Virus record (IMG/VR): IMGVR_UViG_3300025941_000016
Location: 1 to 64,000 of that record
Length of the DNA: 64,000 bases
Direction: 5' to 3' (one strand)
DNA from: a virus
Of this stretch, positions 48,110-57,145 are shown one piece after another (the first letter of the stretch is position 1; each line of letters opens with the position of its first letter). The position numbers were made by a program, and so were the translations under genes. A model generated the notes under the pieces. It did no database searches. It had not been told where the DNA came from and saw nothing but the letters and a program-made list of their open reading frames with translations.

Positions 48110-49333
48110 CTACTGGAAAGTCGAACTGGAGATCGCCGATTTGGTGACGATCGTGCAGGCCCCGAAGCCGCCGGAGGCGCCCACGTTGGTCGTGTTCCCG
48201 ATCGCCGAAAAGTCGGTTTCGACGGTCGTGTAGTCCTGGCCGCGGCCGACCTTCGCACCCCGATAGGACACCGACTGCATGGCAATGTCGATGCCTACCA
48301 GCGACGCCCCGCTACCGGCTTCGAAGTTGACCGTCAGGGCCGGGTTGGTGGCGTTCAGATAGCGAAGGAACTCGGTTTCGTCCGCGGCGATGAACGTCAA
48401 CTTGCCAGTGGCGGCGAGCGGCCCGAGCCACACGGCATAGGGGCCCTGAACGCCGTCAACGGTGTTCAGCACCTTCACGTCGCGTTTGAGCTGCAACTCG
48501 CCGGACTGGACGTAGAGAACCGGGCTGCCGCCGATCGACGTCACACCCCGCCACGCGGGAAGCGGCGGACTGATACCCGACCACGACGAGGTCGGCTTGG
48601 GGATGACACCGGACGGCCAGCCGGTGAGCTTCGCCGACCAAGTCAGCAGAGCTTCCGACGACCAGGTGATCGTCAGTTCGGATACGACGCTTCCCGGGTA
48701 GGCGCGGGCCTTGTTCGACGAGGCACCGGTCAGACCAGAGAAGTCCGCGATGGTCAGCGATTCGGGCTGGCCGCCGCCGTACACACCAATGTTGTTCTTG
48801 ATGTTGAAGGTGTGGCTGTACGGGGCCGACCCTCCGGTGACGGCATAGTCGCCGAGCAGGGCGCCGAGAAAATAGCCGATGCTCTCCGGGTACACGTCAC
48901 CGGAGGTGCTGTACTCCGAATGGATTACACCGGGAATCGCCCCGAACAGGCCCACCTCGGAGCCGCGGTAGCCCATGTCCTCAAGAATGGTCAAGTTGTC
49001 GACGGGTTCAAACGTCTTGACCGGGATGTACGCGGTCGGGGCGGCGTTCGCGGCGGTGACGACGACAAGGTTACCGGCGCTGTGCGCTGCGGCGGTCGCC
49101 GCGCAGGTCACCGTGGTCCCCGACACCGACGTGTAGGCGACCGTCTCAACGGTTGTGCCACCAGACGTCGGATCGTAGATGGTGAGGTTGCCGGAGTTCG
49201 GCCAGTTGGTGGTGTCCGAAACCGACAGGGACGTCGCCGACTGGTTCGCGCTCGCGGTCAGGAACGCCCGGTACTTGTCGAGGGACACGCCTAGGTAGGA
49301 GAGATTGGTTGCCTGTGCCGGAGCCGCGCTCAC
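48110..49333 (-). CDS. Major tail protein (tail tube)
   Basis: 407 residues from GTG 49333 (GTGA overlap). N-terminal tube domain (LGVSLDKYRAFLTASANQSA; YIPVKTFEPVDNLTILEDMG; GYFLGALLGDYAV), Ig-like repeats and C-terminal GNTTNVGASGGFGACTIVTK. Position directly before the tail chaperones and large size fit the tail tube protein of actinophages. Confidence 0.85.
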   Translation of the reverse strand: MSAAPAQATNLSYLGVSLDKYRAFLTASANQSATSLSVSDTTNWPNSGNLTIYDPTSGGTTVETVAYTSVSGTTVTCAATAAAHSAGNLVVVTAANAAPTAYIPVKTFEPVDNLTILEDMGYRGSEVGLFGAIPGVIHSEYSTSGDVYPESIGYFLGALLGDYAVTGGSAPYSHTFNIKNNIGVYGGGQPESLTIADFSGLTGASSNKARAYPGSVVSELTITWSSEALLTWSAKLTGWPSGVIPKPTSSWSGISPPLPAWRGVTSIGGSPVLYVQSGELQLKRDVKVLNTVDGVQGPYAVWLGPLAATGKLTFIAADETEFLRYLNATNPALTVNFEAGSGASLVGIDIAMQSVSYRGAKVGRGQDYTTVETDFSAIGNTTNVGASGGFGACTIVTKSAISSSTFQ

Positions 49334-49515
49334 TTCCCACCGCCTTTCTTGGGCGTCGAGGCCGGCTCGACGGCGATGGGAGAGGTATCGGGCGCCGACC
49401 AGTGGGGGTCGGGTGGTTCGGGCCAGTCGGCTATCTCGCCGGGCTGAAACCAGCTACCCCGGTCGGAGTAGTAGCGGGCCTGCCCATCGGCCGGGGCGAA
49501 CGTGAATGCGGGCAT
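49330..49515 (-). CDS. Small structural-region protein (61 aa)
   Basis: 61 residues; GGGGG precedes ATG 49515. Aromatic and Pro-rich (ARYYSDRGSWFQPGEIADWP), Lys/Gly tail. GTGA overlap with the major tail gene. Short proteins here are common in actinophage head-tail regions; function unknown. Confidence 0.6.
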   Translation of the reverse strand: MPAFTFAPADGQARYYSDRGSWFQPGEIADWPEPPDPHWSAPDTSPIAVEPASTPKKGGGK

Positions 49516-49545
49516 GCGAAAACCCCCAGCCGAAAGGCGGGTAGA

Positions 49546-50088
49546 CTATGAAATGATGAATTCGGTGACGGTCGTGATGACGGCGACTTCAACGTGAAGC
49601 CGGTTGTCTTTCAGTTCCGGCTCGCCCGGGTTGATTTCAATGTCTTCGCCGGCCTGCCAGATGACGCCGAAGTCTCGACCACCGGTTCCCCAGGTGCGGT
49701 CTGCGCGCGCTCGTTCGGCGAGTGCGTCGAGGAATGCGTCGAAGTCATCGATCGCGTCCTCAACACGCGGCTGCCGGGACCGGAAGTAGGTTTCGAGGTA
49801 GACCGTGCGGTCGATCCGCTTTTCGCCGGCTGGCGTGATGCCGTTGGTGCCGCCTCCGCCGATCGACTCTCGCTTCTCCAGGTGGTTGACGAGGTGAACC
49901 GTGCAGACAGCGCCGGAAACCTGGCCGGGCAGGGGGCAATAGTCGTCGTCCTGTGCCTCGCGCGGGCCGCTGGTCCAAAGGGTGCCCAAGAACTTGACGG
50001 GGCCATCGCGGTACATCGACGGTCGGGAGGGTTGCGGTCTTCCCCCGAACCAGGCTGCGGTGGCGGCGCGGATTGTGGCCCGAGACAT
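49546..50088 (-). CDS. Tail completion/terminator-like protein
   Basis: 180 residues; GGAGGCG precedes ATG 50088. N-terminal FGGRPQPSRPSMYRDGPVKF and GTLWTSGPREAQDD, middle TVYLETYFRS, C-terminal strands (NRLHVEVAVITTVTEFIIS). Fold pattern resembles phage tail terminators that cap the tail tube. Position before the tail tube gene agrees. Confidence 0.65.
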   Translation of the reverse strand: MSRATIRAATAAWFGGRPQPSRPSMYRDGPVKFLGTLWTSGPREAQDDDYCPLPGQVSGAVCTVHLVNHLEKRESIGGGGTNGITPAGEKRIDRTVYLETYFRSRQPRVEDAIDDFDAFLDALAERARADRTWGTGGRDFGVIWQAGEDIEINPGEPELKDNRLHVEVAVITTVTEFIIS

Positions 50089-50106
50089 GACGCCTCCGGG
50101 CTGGGT

Positions 50107-51261
50107 TCAGACTGCGATCCGCTTGTACCGGTCGAGGATCATCCGTGCGGCTTTTTGGAAGACGTCCATGTCGGTGCCCACCGACTTGTCTACCGACGGC
50201 GCCCCGGTGTCCGACGACCGGCGGATGAGCACCACGGCCATCTGGCCGACCGCGGTCTTGATGTCTTCGGGCATCGCGCCGATGGAGGTACCTGCCGGGT
50301 GGGCGTAGGCCGCCGTGCCGACGAGGGGAAGGGTTGCCGGGCCGGTTGTCGGGGTCCACGAGGTGGCGACGCTGACAGCTTCTTCCGAGCCTGGGTGGTG
50401 GATGTTGAGCGTCTGGCCGGGTTGGATGCCGGTCGCGTCCTGGACTGTCAGCGTTGCGGCGGCAGCAGCGGTGGCCGTGGTCAGGATGCTGATCGGGAAG
50501 CCGGCGACGTAGTCGTAATCAACCCACATCCGCTGGCCCGGTGGAGGTCCGCCGAACTGCAACGGTACCGTTCCACCGCCGCCCGTGAACGGGACGACGA
50601 TCAGCCCATCCGCGGGCCAGTAGACGGCCGGGGTGGAGTCAGTCATCTGCCCAGGGCTGCCGTAGGCCAACCTGGACAGCGACACTGCGGGTACGGCGCC
50701 GGAGGTGTGCCGGGGCGACAGGGTGATGGTGCCGTCGCCCGCGACCCGCACCGACTGCCGCTCCGACAGCACTCGGTGCGCGCCGAGTTGCACAGCGCAG
50801 TAGTTGTCGCACCATCTGGACGCCCTCAACAAAATGTTGCCCAGCTCGGCATCGTTCGCCGCCAGCGACCCGTTGGCAATCAGGTCGTCGACGTTGGTGC
50901 CGGTCGGCATCGCGCGGAATTCGGCGATCGTCACATAGCTGCCGGGCCAGCCGAACACCTGCCCGGCATCGGCGAACGCCCCGGTGGTGGAGGCTGTGAA
51001 CTCGCCGTCCAGCCCGCCGTTGGGTGCGGTCGCCCGAAACCAGTAGGCATACCGCCCCGGCAGCGTCGGGGTGTAGACGTATTCGTAGGAGCCGACGCCG
51101 AGCCGGGTCAGATCGGCGATCGTGAACGAGGCCGTCGAACCATCGGGCAAACGGATCGTCAGGGTCAGCGTCTCCGGATCGACCGGCGTACCGCTGACCG
51201 GGTCGACGAGCTGCACAGGCAGCCGGATCGCCTGACCTGCCGGATAGGGAGTCGTCGACAT
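50107..51261 (-). CDS. Head-tail connector-like protein with Ig-type N-terminus
   Basis: 384 residues from ATG 51261 (GGGGGG upstream). N-terminal ~100 residues are an Ig-like domain (LTLTIRLPDGSTASFTIADL; GRYAYWFRATAPNGG), then a helical connector-type unit (FADAGQVFGWPGSYVTIAEF; NDAELGNILLRASRWCDNYC) as in gp6-like adaptors, and a C-terminal helical part. Assigned from order and pattern, not from a family match. Confidence 0.65.
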   Translation of the reverse strand: MSTTPYPAGQAIRLPVQLVDPVSGTPVDPETLTLTIRLPDGSTASFTIADLTRLGVGSYEYVYTPTLPGRYAYWFRATAPNGGLDGEFTASTTGAFADAGQVFGWPGSYVTIAEFRAMPTGTNVDDLIANGSLAANDAELGNILLRASRWCDNYCAVQLGAHRVLSERQSVRVAGDGTITLSPRHTSGAVPAVSLSRLAYGSPGQMTDSTPAVYWPADGLIVVPFTGGGGTVPLQFGGPPPGQRMWVDYDYVAGFPISILTTATAAAAATLTVQDATGIQPGQTLNIHHPGSEEAVSVATSWTPTTGPATLPLVGTAAYAHPAGTSIGAMPEDIKTAVGQMAVVLIRRSSDTGAPSVDKSVGTDMDVFQKAARMILDRYKRIAV

Positions 51262-51280
51262 CGACACCCCCCAAGGAAAG

Positions 51281-53896
51281 TCAGATCATTGGAGCCCCAG
51301 TGAGGACAACCGCGGGTTCGTCGTCGCCAGCCGGCGCCGTCGCCGGACTTGGGGTGCCGGTGAGGATCGCCCCGCCAGCCGTCCCGCCGTAGGAGCCGCC
51401 GCCGTAGCCGACATCCCCGTAGCCGACCGCATCACCCGGCCCGGCGCTGTCGTCGAGGCCGGTGAGGATCGCGGTCACGATCCGGGCGAGCGCGTCGGAG
51501 TCATCGAGCACGACCGTGTCGACGCCGCCGTTGACCGCCGCGTCGATGTGCGCCTGGTCGACTGCCCGTGAGGATTCGGAGGCGGTAGCCGTGGCCGACA
51601 TCGGGCCGACAGTGTCGGCGCCTGTAACCCCGTCGACGCCGAACGCGGTGACGGCGAGTCCGGTCTGGTCGGCCGCAGAACCAGCGTCCGTGCTGGCCAT
51701 GCCGATTGTCGGGGCCTGCTCGCCGACGGCGGCCTGGTCGAGTCCGGTGACGTTGGCGGACAGCGATCCGATCGCCTCAGCCAGCCCACCTTGGTCGGGT
51801 GTGGCCGCGGTGACCCCGATCGTGACTGCCACACCGCCGTAGGGGTCGACACCGTAGCCGGCCTCGCCGTAGCCGTCGCCGGCCATCAGCGCGGACACGG
51901 TGTCAACGTCGGCGACCTGTGCAGACAGGGCTGTGAGGGTGTCGATGGCGACATGGTTATCACGCGAGGTCAGCGTGACCTGCGGGGCACCCTCAGCGAC
52001 CGAAGCTGTATCTGTGTCGGACAGGCCGACGAGCGCCACCTCGGCTACCGCACCGCTGTCACTGGCGGTCAGGCTGGCTGCGACTACCGGGGTTTCGCCC
52101 GCAGTCGCCCCATCCCCCCCGGCCACCGTGGCATTCAGCGACACCACCGAGTCGGCCCCGGTGATGCTGTCCATGCCGAACACAGTTGGGGACAGAACAG
52201 TCGCATCGGCGGCGGTAGCACTGTCCGAGCTGACCAGCAGGTAGGTCAGCGCACTACTGTCCGCCGCCGTGGCCGCATCAACACCGGCAACGCCGATGGT
52301 CGGTGTCGCCTCGACGAACACCGCCGTGTCCGAGCTGGACACCGACGGGGCGAGTGCCGCGCCGTCGATGGCCGTGATGCCATCAACGGCGGCCAGTGAG
52401 ATGAGGGGAACATCGCCGCCGTAGGAGCCGCCGCCGTAGCCGACATCCCCGTAGCCATCGCCGGACCCGGTCGCGGCGACCACATCAACATCGGCAACCG
52501 AGGCGGTCAACGAAACCAGCACATCGGTTGCGGTGACCGTGTCGCTGTCCGATTTGACAACTACGGTGGCCGTCGTTTCGGAGGCGGTCGCACTATCCGA
52601 ACTCGTAGCCGTGGCGGTAACCGTTGCCAGGTCGACCGCGGTGCTGCTGTCCGTATCGCCCAGCGCGGCCGTGATGGCCGCAGCGTCGGTAGCTGTCACC
52701 GTGTCTGTCGACGTCGGGCCGACGACAGGGATGCTTCCCGTGTCGGCGGCGCTGCCGGCGTCCACCGAGGTCAGCGAGGCGGCGACCTGGCCAACATCAG
52801 CCAACGTCGCGGAATCGACAGGACCAGTCAGGGAGATCGCCGGGCCAGCCTCGCCGAACGTCGCCAAGTCGACGATCGAGGTCAGGCTGATCGCCAGTGC
52901 GGCCCCGTCGGCGAGGCTGGCCGTGTCCGAACCGGTGAACGTGGCGGTGAGCGCTGTCAGGTCCGCCGCGGAGGCCGCATCCGACCCGGCCACAGACGCC
53001 AACAGGGCGGTGACATCGGCAGCCGTAGCGGTGTCCGCCGAGGACAACACGGTGGTGATGCCCGCGGTTTCAGTACCAGTCGCAGTGTCCGCCGCCGCCG
53101 GAGTGACAGCGATCGAGACGGGGCTTCCTATCCCGCCGCCGTAGCCACCCTCGCCGTACAGGCCCGCCCCGTAGCCACCCGAGCTGGCGTCCATCTGCGC
53201 CGTATCCGACGCGGTCACCGTCGCCGTGATGCTGGCGGTCGCTGTGGCGGTCGCACTGTCCGAGGCGAGCAGCGTGACCGTCGCCGTCTCGGAGGCAGTA
53301 CCACTGTCCGTCGACGTTTTGGCAACAAGCGCCTGGACTGCGGACGCCACGGTAAACGGCGTAGCGAACACGACGTCGCCGGACGAGTTGTACGTGTCCA
53401 ACCCGGCCCGGTTGCCGCCGGTGATCGACGAGTCCGAACCCGACCAGATCGCCGACCCGTTCAGATCAACCTCAAGGGCGGTGCCATACACCGAAAGAGT
53501 GATCGTGCAGGGAAACGACGGTGCGGTGAACGCGACCGACGTCAACACGCTGACCGTGCCGGACACGCATTTCAACACATACATGGTGCCCGTGTCGAAA
53601 TGAAAATCAGCCGCGTAGAAGCTCTGCGACGACAGCAGGGTTCCACTGTTCGACATGCGGGCCGCGACCCCGGCGCTGCGGCCCGACGGGGCAGCGTTGA
53701 CCGTGGCCGTGACCGCCATGTCCGCTGACGGCACCGACGTGTTGTCACACCGGGCGTAGGCCACCGCGCTGCCCAGCGTCACCGTCGCAGTGTTACTGCC
53801 AGCATTAACCCAGTTGCCGGTGATCTCCGTCCACGACTGGTCGCCACCAAACGCCGGGCTCGCCGACGGAAACGTCTCGGTGTAGTAGGTGGTCAC
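51281..53896 (-). CDS. Repeat-rich structural protein (871 aa)
   Basis: GTG 53896 with GGGGGCG upstream. N-terminal ~190 residues are a LamG-like jelly roll (DQSWTEITGNWVNAGSNTAT; DVVFATPFTVASAVQ). The rest is an array of ~18-19-residue repeats of the type SDTATAADVTALLASVAG, roughly 30 degenerate copies, broken by four Gly/Tyr inserts (GYGAGLYGEGGYGG; GYGDVGYGGGSYGG; GYGEAGYGVDPYGG; GYGDVGYGGGSYGG). Likely a long beta-rich virion appendage or surface fibre. Confidence 0.75.
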   Translation of the reverse strand: MTTYYTETFPSASPAFGGDQSWTEITGNWVNAGSNTATVTLGSAVAYARCDNTSVPSADMAVTATVNAAPSGRSAGVAARMSNSGTLLSSQSFYAADFHFDTGTMYVLKCVSGTVSVLTSVAFTAPSFPCTITLSVYGTALEVDLNGSAIWSGSDSSITGGNRAGLDTYNSSGDVVFATPFTVASAVQALVAKTSTDSGTASETATVTLLASDSATATATASITATVTASDTAQMDASSGGYGAGLYGEGGYGGGIGSPVSIAVTPAAADTATGTETAGITTVLSSADTATAADVTALLASVAGSDAASAADLTALTATFTGSDTASLADGAALAISLTSIVDLATFGEAGPAISLTGPVDSATLADVGQVAASLTSVDAGSAADTGSIPVVGPTSTDTVTATDAAAITAALGDTDSSTAVDLATVTATATSSDSATASETTATVVVKSDSDTVTATDVLVSLTASVADVDVVAATGSGDGYGDVGYGGGSYGGDVPLISLAAVDGITAIDGAALAPSVSSSDTAVFVEATPTIGVAGVDAATAADSSALTYLLVSSDSATAADATVLSPTVFGMDSITGADSVVSLNATVAGGDGATAGETPVVAASLTASDSGAVAEVALVGLSDTDTASVAEGAPQVTLTSRDNHVAIDTLTALSAQVADVDTVSALMAGDGYGEAGYGVDPYGGVAVTIGVTAATPDQGGLAEAIGSLSANVTGLDQAAVGEQAPTIGMASTDAGSAADQTGLAVTAFGVDGVTGADTVGPMSATATASESSRAVDQAHIDAAVNGGVDTVVLDDSDALARIVTAILTGLDDSAGPGDAVGYGDVGYGGGSYGGTAGGAILTGTPSPATAPAGDDEPAVVLTGAPMI

Positions 53897-53928
53897 CGAC
53901 GCCCCCGCTCACCATCACCGTCCGCCGT

Positions 53929-55476
53929 TTAGATCGCCTGCCAAGAGGTCCCATCCCAGACGAACGTGATACCGGTGGTCGCAGAGGCGGTAGTCGAAAA
54001 CGACTTGCCGTTCAGCTTGAACACGCCGTTCAGAGTGATCGTCCGGCCGCCGGTACCGTCCTGGGTGAAAATCAGCGTCAGTTTCATGCCGACCACCAGA
54101 AAAATGCCGGCGCCCGTGTTCGTGCCGCTCAGGGCGGGGGCGCCGACCGTCGTGTTCCCGGTCAACGTCATCGCGAACGTGTCACCCAAGAACGGGTCCG
54201 GTGTCCACGACGAGTTGTAGGAGAGGGCGTTGAATCCGCCGCCCATCGCCCCCAGTTGCACCCGATTTGACCCGATGACACTCGACGCCAACAATGGCGG
54301 CATGTTCGTGCCGTCGTTCAGCGAGCCGTGGAACTCCAGCTCAACCCGGTTCGAGGCCGCCGACGAGGTGATGTTCAACCCGGCGGCTTGATGGTTCAAG
54401 TTCGCCGACCGATCCCAGGTCAGACCGGTGACGATGCATTTACTCGCCGAGCCCAGATCAATGCCCGCGTAGGAGCCGACCGGCGTTCCGGAGGAAGTGC
54501 CGTCCGACGTCCCGTTGTGACTGTTGCTGTCCGCCTCGATACCAACAAGCGTCTGTCTGCCGCCGCGTATGTAGAAACCGGCCCTCGCACTGTCTTGGGC
54601 GCAGCAGCCCGTGGTTTCGCCGCCGTTGAAGTTTCCAGCCGCAGAGCTGCCACCGATGTTGTAGTACAAGAACCCGTTGCCGAACCCATTGGCCAGGCTG
54701 TAGGTCAGACCGCCGGTGATGTTGCCGCCGTCCCACGAGTTGGCAGGAGCGGAAACGCTCACCGCCGTACTCGACCCGAAACGGTTCGTCATCAGCGAGT
54801 AGCCCGAATACCACGCCTTGCAATTGGCCAACATGTTGTTGCCCTGGATCAGGAATCCGTCCAACCCGCAGGCGCCGGCATCGCAGTTGGTGTACATGGA
54901 GTCGATCGCCAGGTTGAATCCAAAGCCATTACAGGTCCATACCTGGATGTTCGCGCCCTGGACAACCCCGCGCCCCGTCTGCACAAAGCCGTCGCCCGAG
55001 AAGTTCTGTATCAGCACGTTGCTGACCTGATGCCGGGCGTCGGTGTACTCAAAGCTGCCCGACGGCGTTGAGTTCTGGAACACGATGCCGCAGTTCCAGT
55101 TGCTGCCGGAAACGGAGCCCTTGTTGCCCTCCAAGCGCATCTTGTGAACACCACAGGCCTGCGCATCGTTGACGCCCGAGTAGTTCTGGACGTTCATGAT
55201 CAGGTTTTCGAGGGTGGTCGCCGACGCCCGCAACGTCAACTGGGTGGCGAGCCCAACACCCTCCAGAGTGACCCGTTCCGGCAGGTTGATCTGGCCGGTG
55301 ATGTAGTTCCCCGCCGGGAAAAACACGGTCCCCGACTGGGCGTAGATCGACACCGGAGCGACCGACGCAACCGCAGCGGCAATCGCATTCGTATCGTCGG
55401 TGCTGCCGTCACCCTTGGCGCCGAAGTCCTTGACGTTGACGTAGATTCCACGCGGGGGGTAGAAGACGTCGCTCAC
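53929..55476 (-). CDS. Pectate lyase-like tail spike / depolymerase
   Basis: 515 residues; GTG 55476 overlaps the previous stop. YVNVKDFGAKGDGSTDDTNA at the N-terminus and GTVFFPAGNYITGQ are the hallmarks of Pectate_lyase_3 (PF12708) beta-helix spikes. Then helix rungs (NVLIQNFSGDGFVQTGRGVV) and a C-terminal jelly-roll (TGAGIFLVVGMKLTLIFTQD). Probably binds or degrades host surface polysaccharide. Catalytic residues cannot be named from sequence alone. Confidence 0.85.
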   Translation of the reverse strand: MSDVFYPPRGIYVNVKDFGAKGDGSTDDTNAIAAAVASVAPVSIYAQSGTVFFPAGNYITGQINLPERVTLEGVGLATQLTLRASATTLENLIMNVQNYSGVNDAQACGVHKMRLEGNKGSVSGSNWNCGIVFQNSTPSGSFEYTDARHQVSNVLIQNFSGDGFVQTGRGVVQGANIQVWTCNGFGFNLAIDSMYTNCDAGACGLDGFLIQGNNMLANCKAWYSGYSLMTNRFGSSTAVSVSAPANSWDGGNITGGLTYSLANGFGNGFLYYNIGGSSAAGNFNGGETTGCCAQDSARAGFYIRGGRQTLVGIEADSNSHNGTSDGTSSGTPVGSYAGIDLGSASKCIVTGLTWDRSANLNHQAAGLNITSSAASNRVELEFHGSLNDGTNMPPLLASSVIGSNRVQLGAMGGGFNALSYNSSWTPDPFLGDTFAMTLTGNTTVGAPALSGTNTGAGIFLVVGMKLTLIFTQDGTGGRTITLNGVFKLNGKSFSTTASATTGITFVWDGTSWQAI

Positions 55477-57092
55477 AGTGCGCTCCAGGTGAGGCGACCC
55501 AGCCGAAGCGCGCGGGCAGAAGAGGCAAGAGTTCGCAGCCGGGCCGTGTAGCCAAGCGCCGCCGACGAAGACGGAAGATTGGTCGTATGCGTCGCGGCCA
55601 ACGTCCCGTTGACCCAGAACCGGACCTGCGACACGGCGCTGTTGATCTCAATCAGCAGCTCGTACGCGGTATCCAGCACAATCGCCGACGTCGTGGTTGT
55701 GACTGTCGCCGTCGTCCCCGAGCTGGTGACCGTGCGCCAGACCGCCGTCCCGTCAACCCCGGTGTCGTATCTGAGCCATGCACCCTGCGCGGTGCTGTAC
55801 GAGCCGGTCGTCGCCGGACCGGCGTTGCCCGCAATGTCGGCGGAGACGAGGCCGACCGCGAGCCGCGTCGACGTGATCGCCGAAGCGTCGGTACGAATCC
55901 GGGCGTAGACGTAGGGCGCCCACCTGGGTTGGATCACCCCGAACGGGGAAATCAGCCCGGCGTCAACCGACGAAGCCGCTGTGGTCGTGTACCGGACCAG
56001 CGGCCCTTCCGCCTGGTCGTCGGAGGTCGGCGTGATGTTGACGGTCGCGACGGTTGGTGGCGAGACCCCGTCGAGGATCAGCGTTGTATCGGCGCCCGGT
56101 GCGGCAACAGACGCGACCCGCCGGTTCACAGGGGCCAGCAGCTCATCCTCATGCCCCGCCGACACGCGCGCCCGAGGGCGGCCGTTCCGAACCCAGATGA
56201 CCGAACCCTCGGCAGTGGTGAACGCCCCTTCGCCCTGATGCGACCCGTCCGGGTTGCCCGTCGGCGGGGTCGACGAGTTGCCGAGCGCGAGCACGTCCAC
56301 GCCGCCGGCGGGGTCACCGGCCGCACCCCGGATACCGCCGCCAGCGGTGATGACAGATGCCCGGGTGGTGACTGTCGGCGCGGTACCGATCGCATCGGAG
56401 GGCTGCCCCGAATACATGGTCGCTCCGCCGACCTGGCCGACGCCGAAGACCGGGGCGCCGGCATAGTCGCGGGCGAGGATCAGGTTTTTCGTCGACGATT
56501 CTCTGCCGCGTACGACCAGCCCGTCATGGGAGGCGTCGGGTAGGAGGAGATTCCAAACGCCTTCGTTGGTGGAGCCGGTGCCACCGAAGTTCCGCTGAAC
56601 GGTGCCACCGGACGTGTAGCTACCAGAGCCGGTCGTCGATTGGAGAGTGAACTGGGTGGGCGCAACCTTGGTGATCGTCTTGACGCCGTTGACGCCTGTG
56701 ATGCCGCCGACGTTCGCGATCGTCACCACGTCGCCCGTGCCGTAGCCATGGGATGCGCTGGTGGTGACCGTGACCGTTGTCGTACCGGTCACGTTGGAGA
56801 TCGTCAGCGGCGCGTCACCGGTTTGGATCGTCCCGTCGGCGAGCAGACCCACCCGGGCCAACAGGTCTGCGGCCTGCTTGACCGCGAGCACCACCGCGGA
56901 CGTGGAAGCGGCCGCGGTCTGGGTGGCTACAGCGCCGATGTCGGAGGGGGCGATCGCGTCGCCACCACCTGTGACGTGCTGATCGGCATGGGTGTTGACC
57001 CGGTTGACGATGGTCGTCAGGGCCGTGTTGAGGGTGGTGTCCCAGGCGGCCTGGTCGTGTGCTGGCAGTGTGGGGTTGATAGGTCCAGTCAC
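55473..57092 (-). CDS. Tail/appendage fibre protein
   Basis: 539 residues from GTG 57092. N-terminus with TTIVNRVNTHADQHVTGGGD shared with the fibre at 59176, beta-repeat segments (HGYGTGDVVTIANVGGITGV) and a C-terminal jelly roll (RLAVGLVSADIAGNAGPATT; YELLIEINSAVSQVRFWVNG). Typical actinophage receptor-binding fibre architecture. Coupled to the spike gene. Confidence 0.78.
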   Translation of the reverse strand: MTGPINPTLPAHDQAAWDTTLNTALTTIVNRVNTHADQHVTGGGDAIAPSDIGAVATQTAAASTSAVVLAVKQAADLLARVGLLADGTIQTGDAPLTISNVTGTTTVTVTTSASHGYGTGDVVTIANVGGITGVNGVKTITKVAPTQFTLQSTTGSGSYTSGGTVQRNFGGTGSTNEGVWNLLLPDASHDGLVVRGRESSTKNLILARDYAGAPVFGVGQVGGATMYSGQPSDAIGTAPTVTTRASVITAGGGIRGAAGDPAGGVDVLALGNSSTPPTGNPDGSHQGEGAFTTAEGSVIWVRNGRPRARVSAGHEDELLAPVNRRVASVAAPGADTTLILDGVSPPTVATVNITPTSDDQAEGPLVRYTTTAASSVDAGLISPFGVIQPRWAPYVYARIRTDASAITSTRLAVGLVSADIAGNAGPATTGSYSTAQGAWLRYDTGVDGTAVWRTVTSSGTTATVTTTTSAIVLDTAYELLIEINSAVSQVRFWVNGTLAATHTTNLPSSSAALGYTARLRTLASSARALRLGRLTWSAL

Positions 57093-57112
57093 GGGGGCTC
57101 GTCACCCCCGTG
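57090..57112 (-). promoter_or_regulatory. Hairpin covering start of fibre gene
   Basis: CACGGGGG / CCCCCGTG inverted repeat with seven-base loop. On the minus strand the Shine-Dalgarno-like GGGGG is in the 5' arm and the GTG start is the end of the 3' arm, so folding would block initiation; translation may need upstream ribosomes or unfolding. Confidence 0.5.
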
Positions 57113-57145
57113 ACTCGACTAGATCAAGTTATGAAGCCTCAGGCC

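Noticed and set aside
49594-51303. Plus-strand open frame (569 codons) in the connector region
   Set aside because: Antisense to two coupled minus-strand genes with good ribosome-binding sites; composition is typical of shadow frames.
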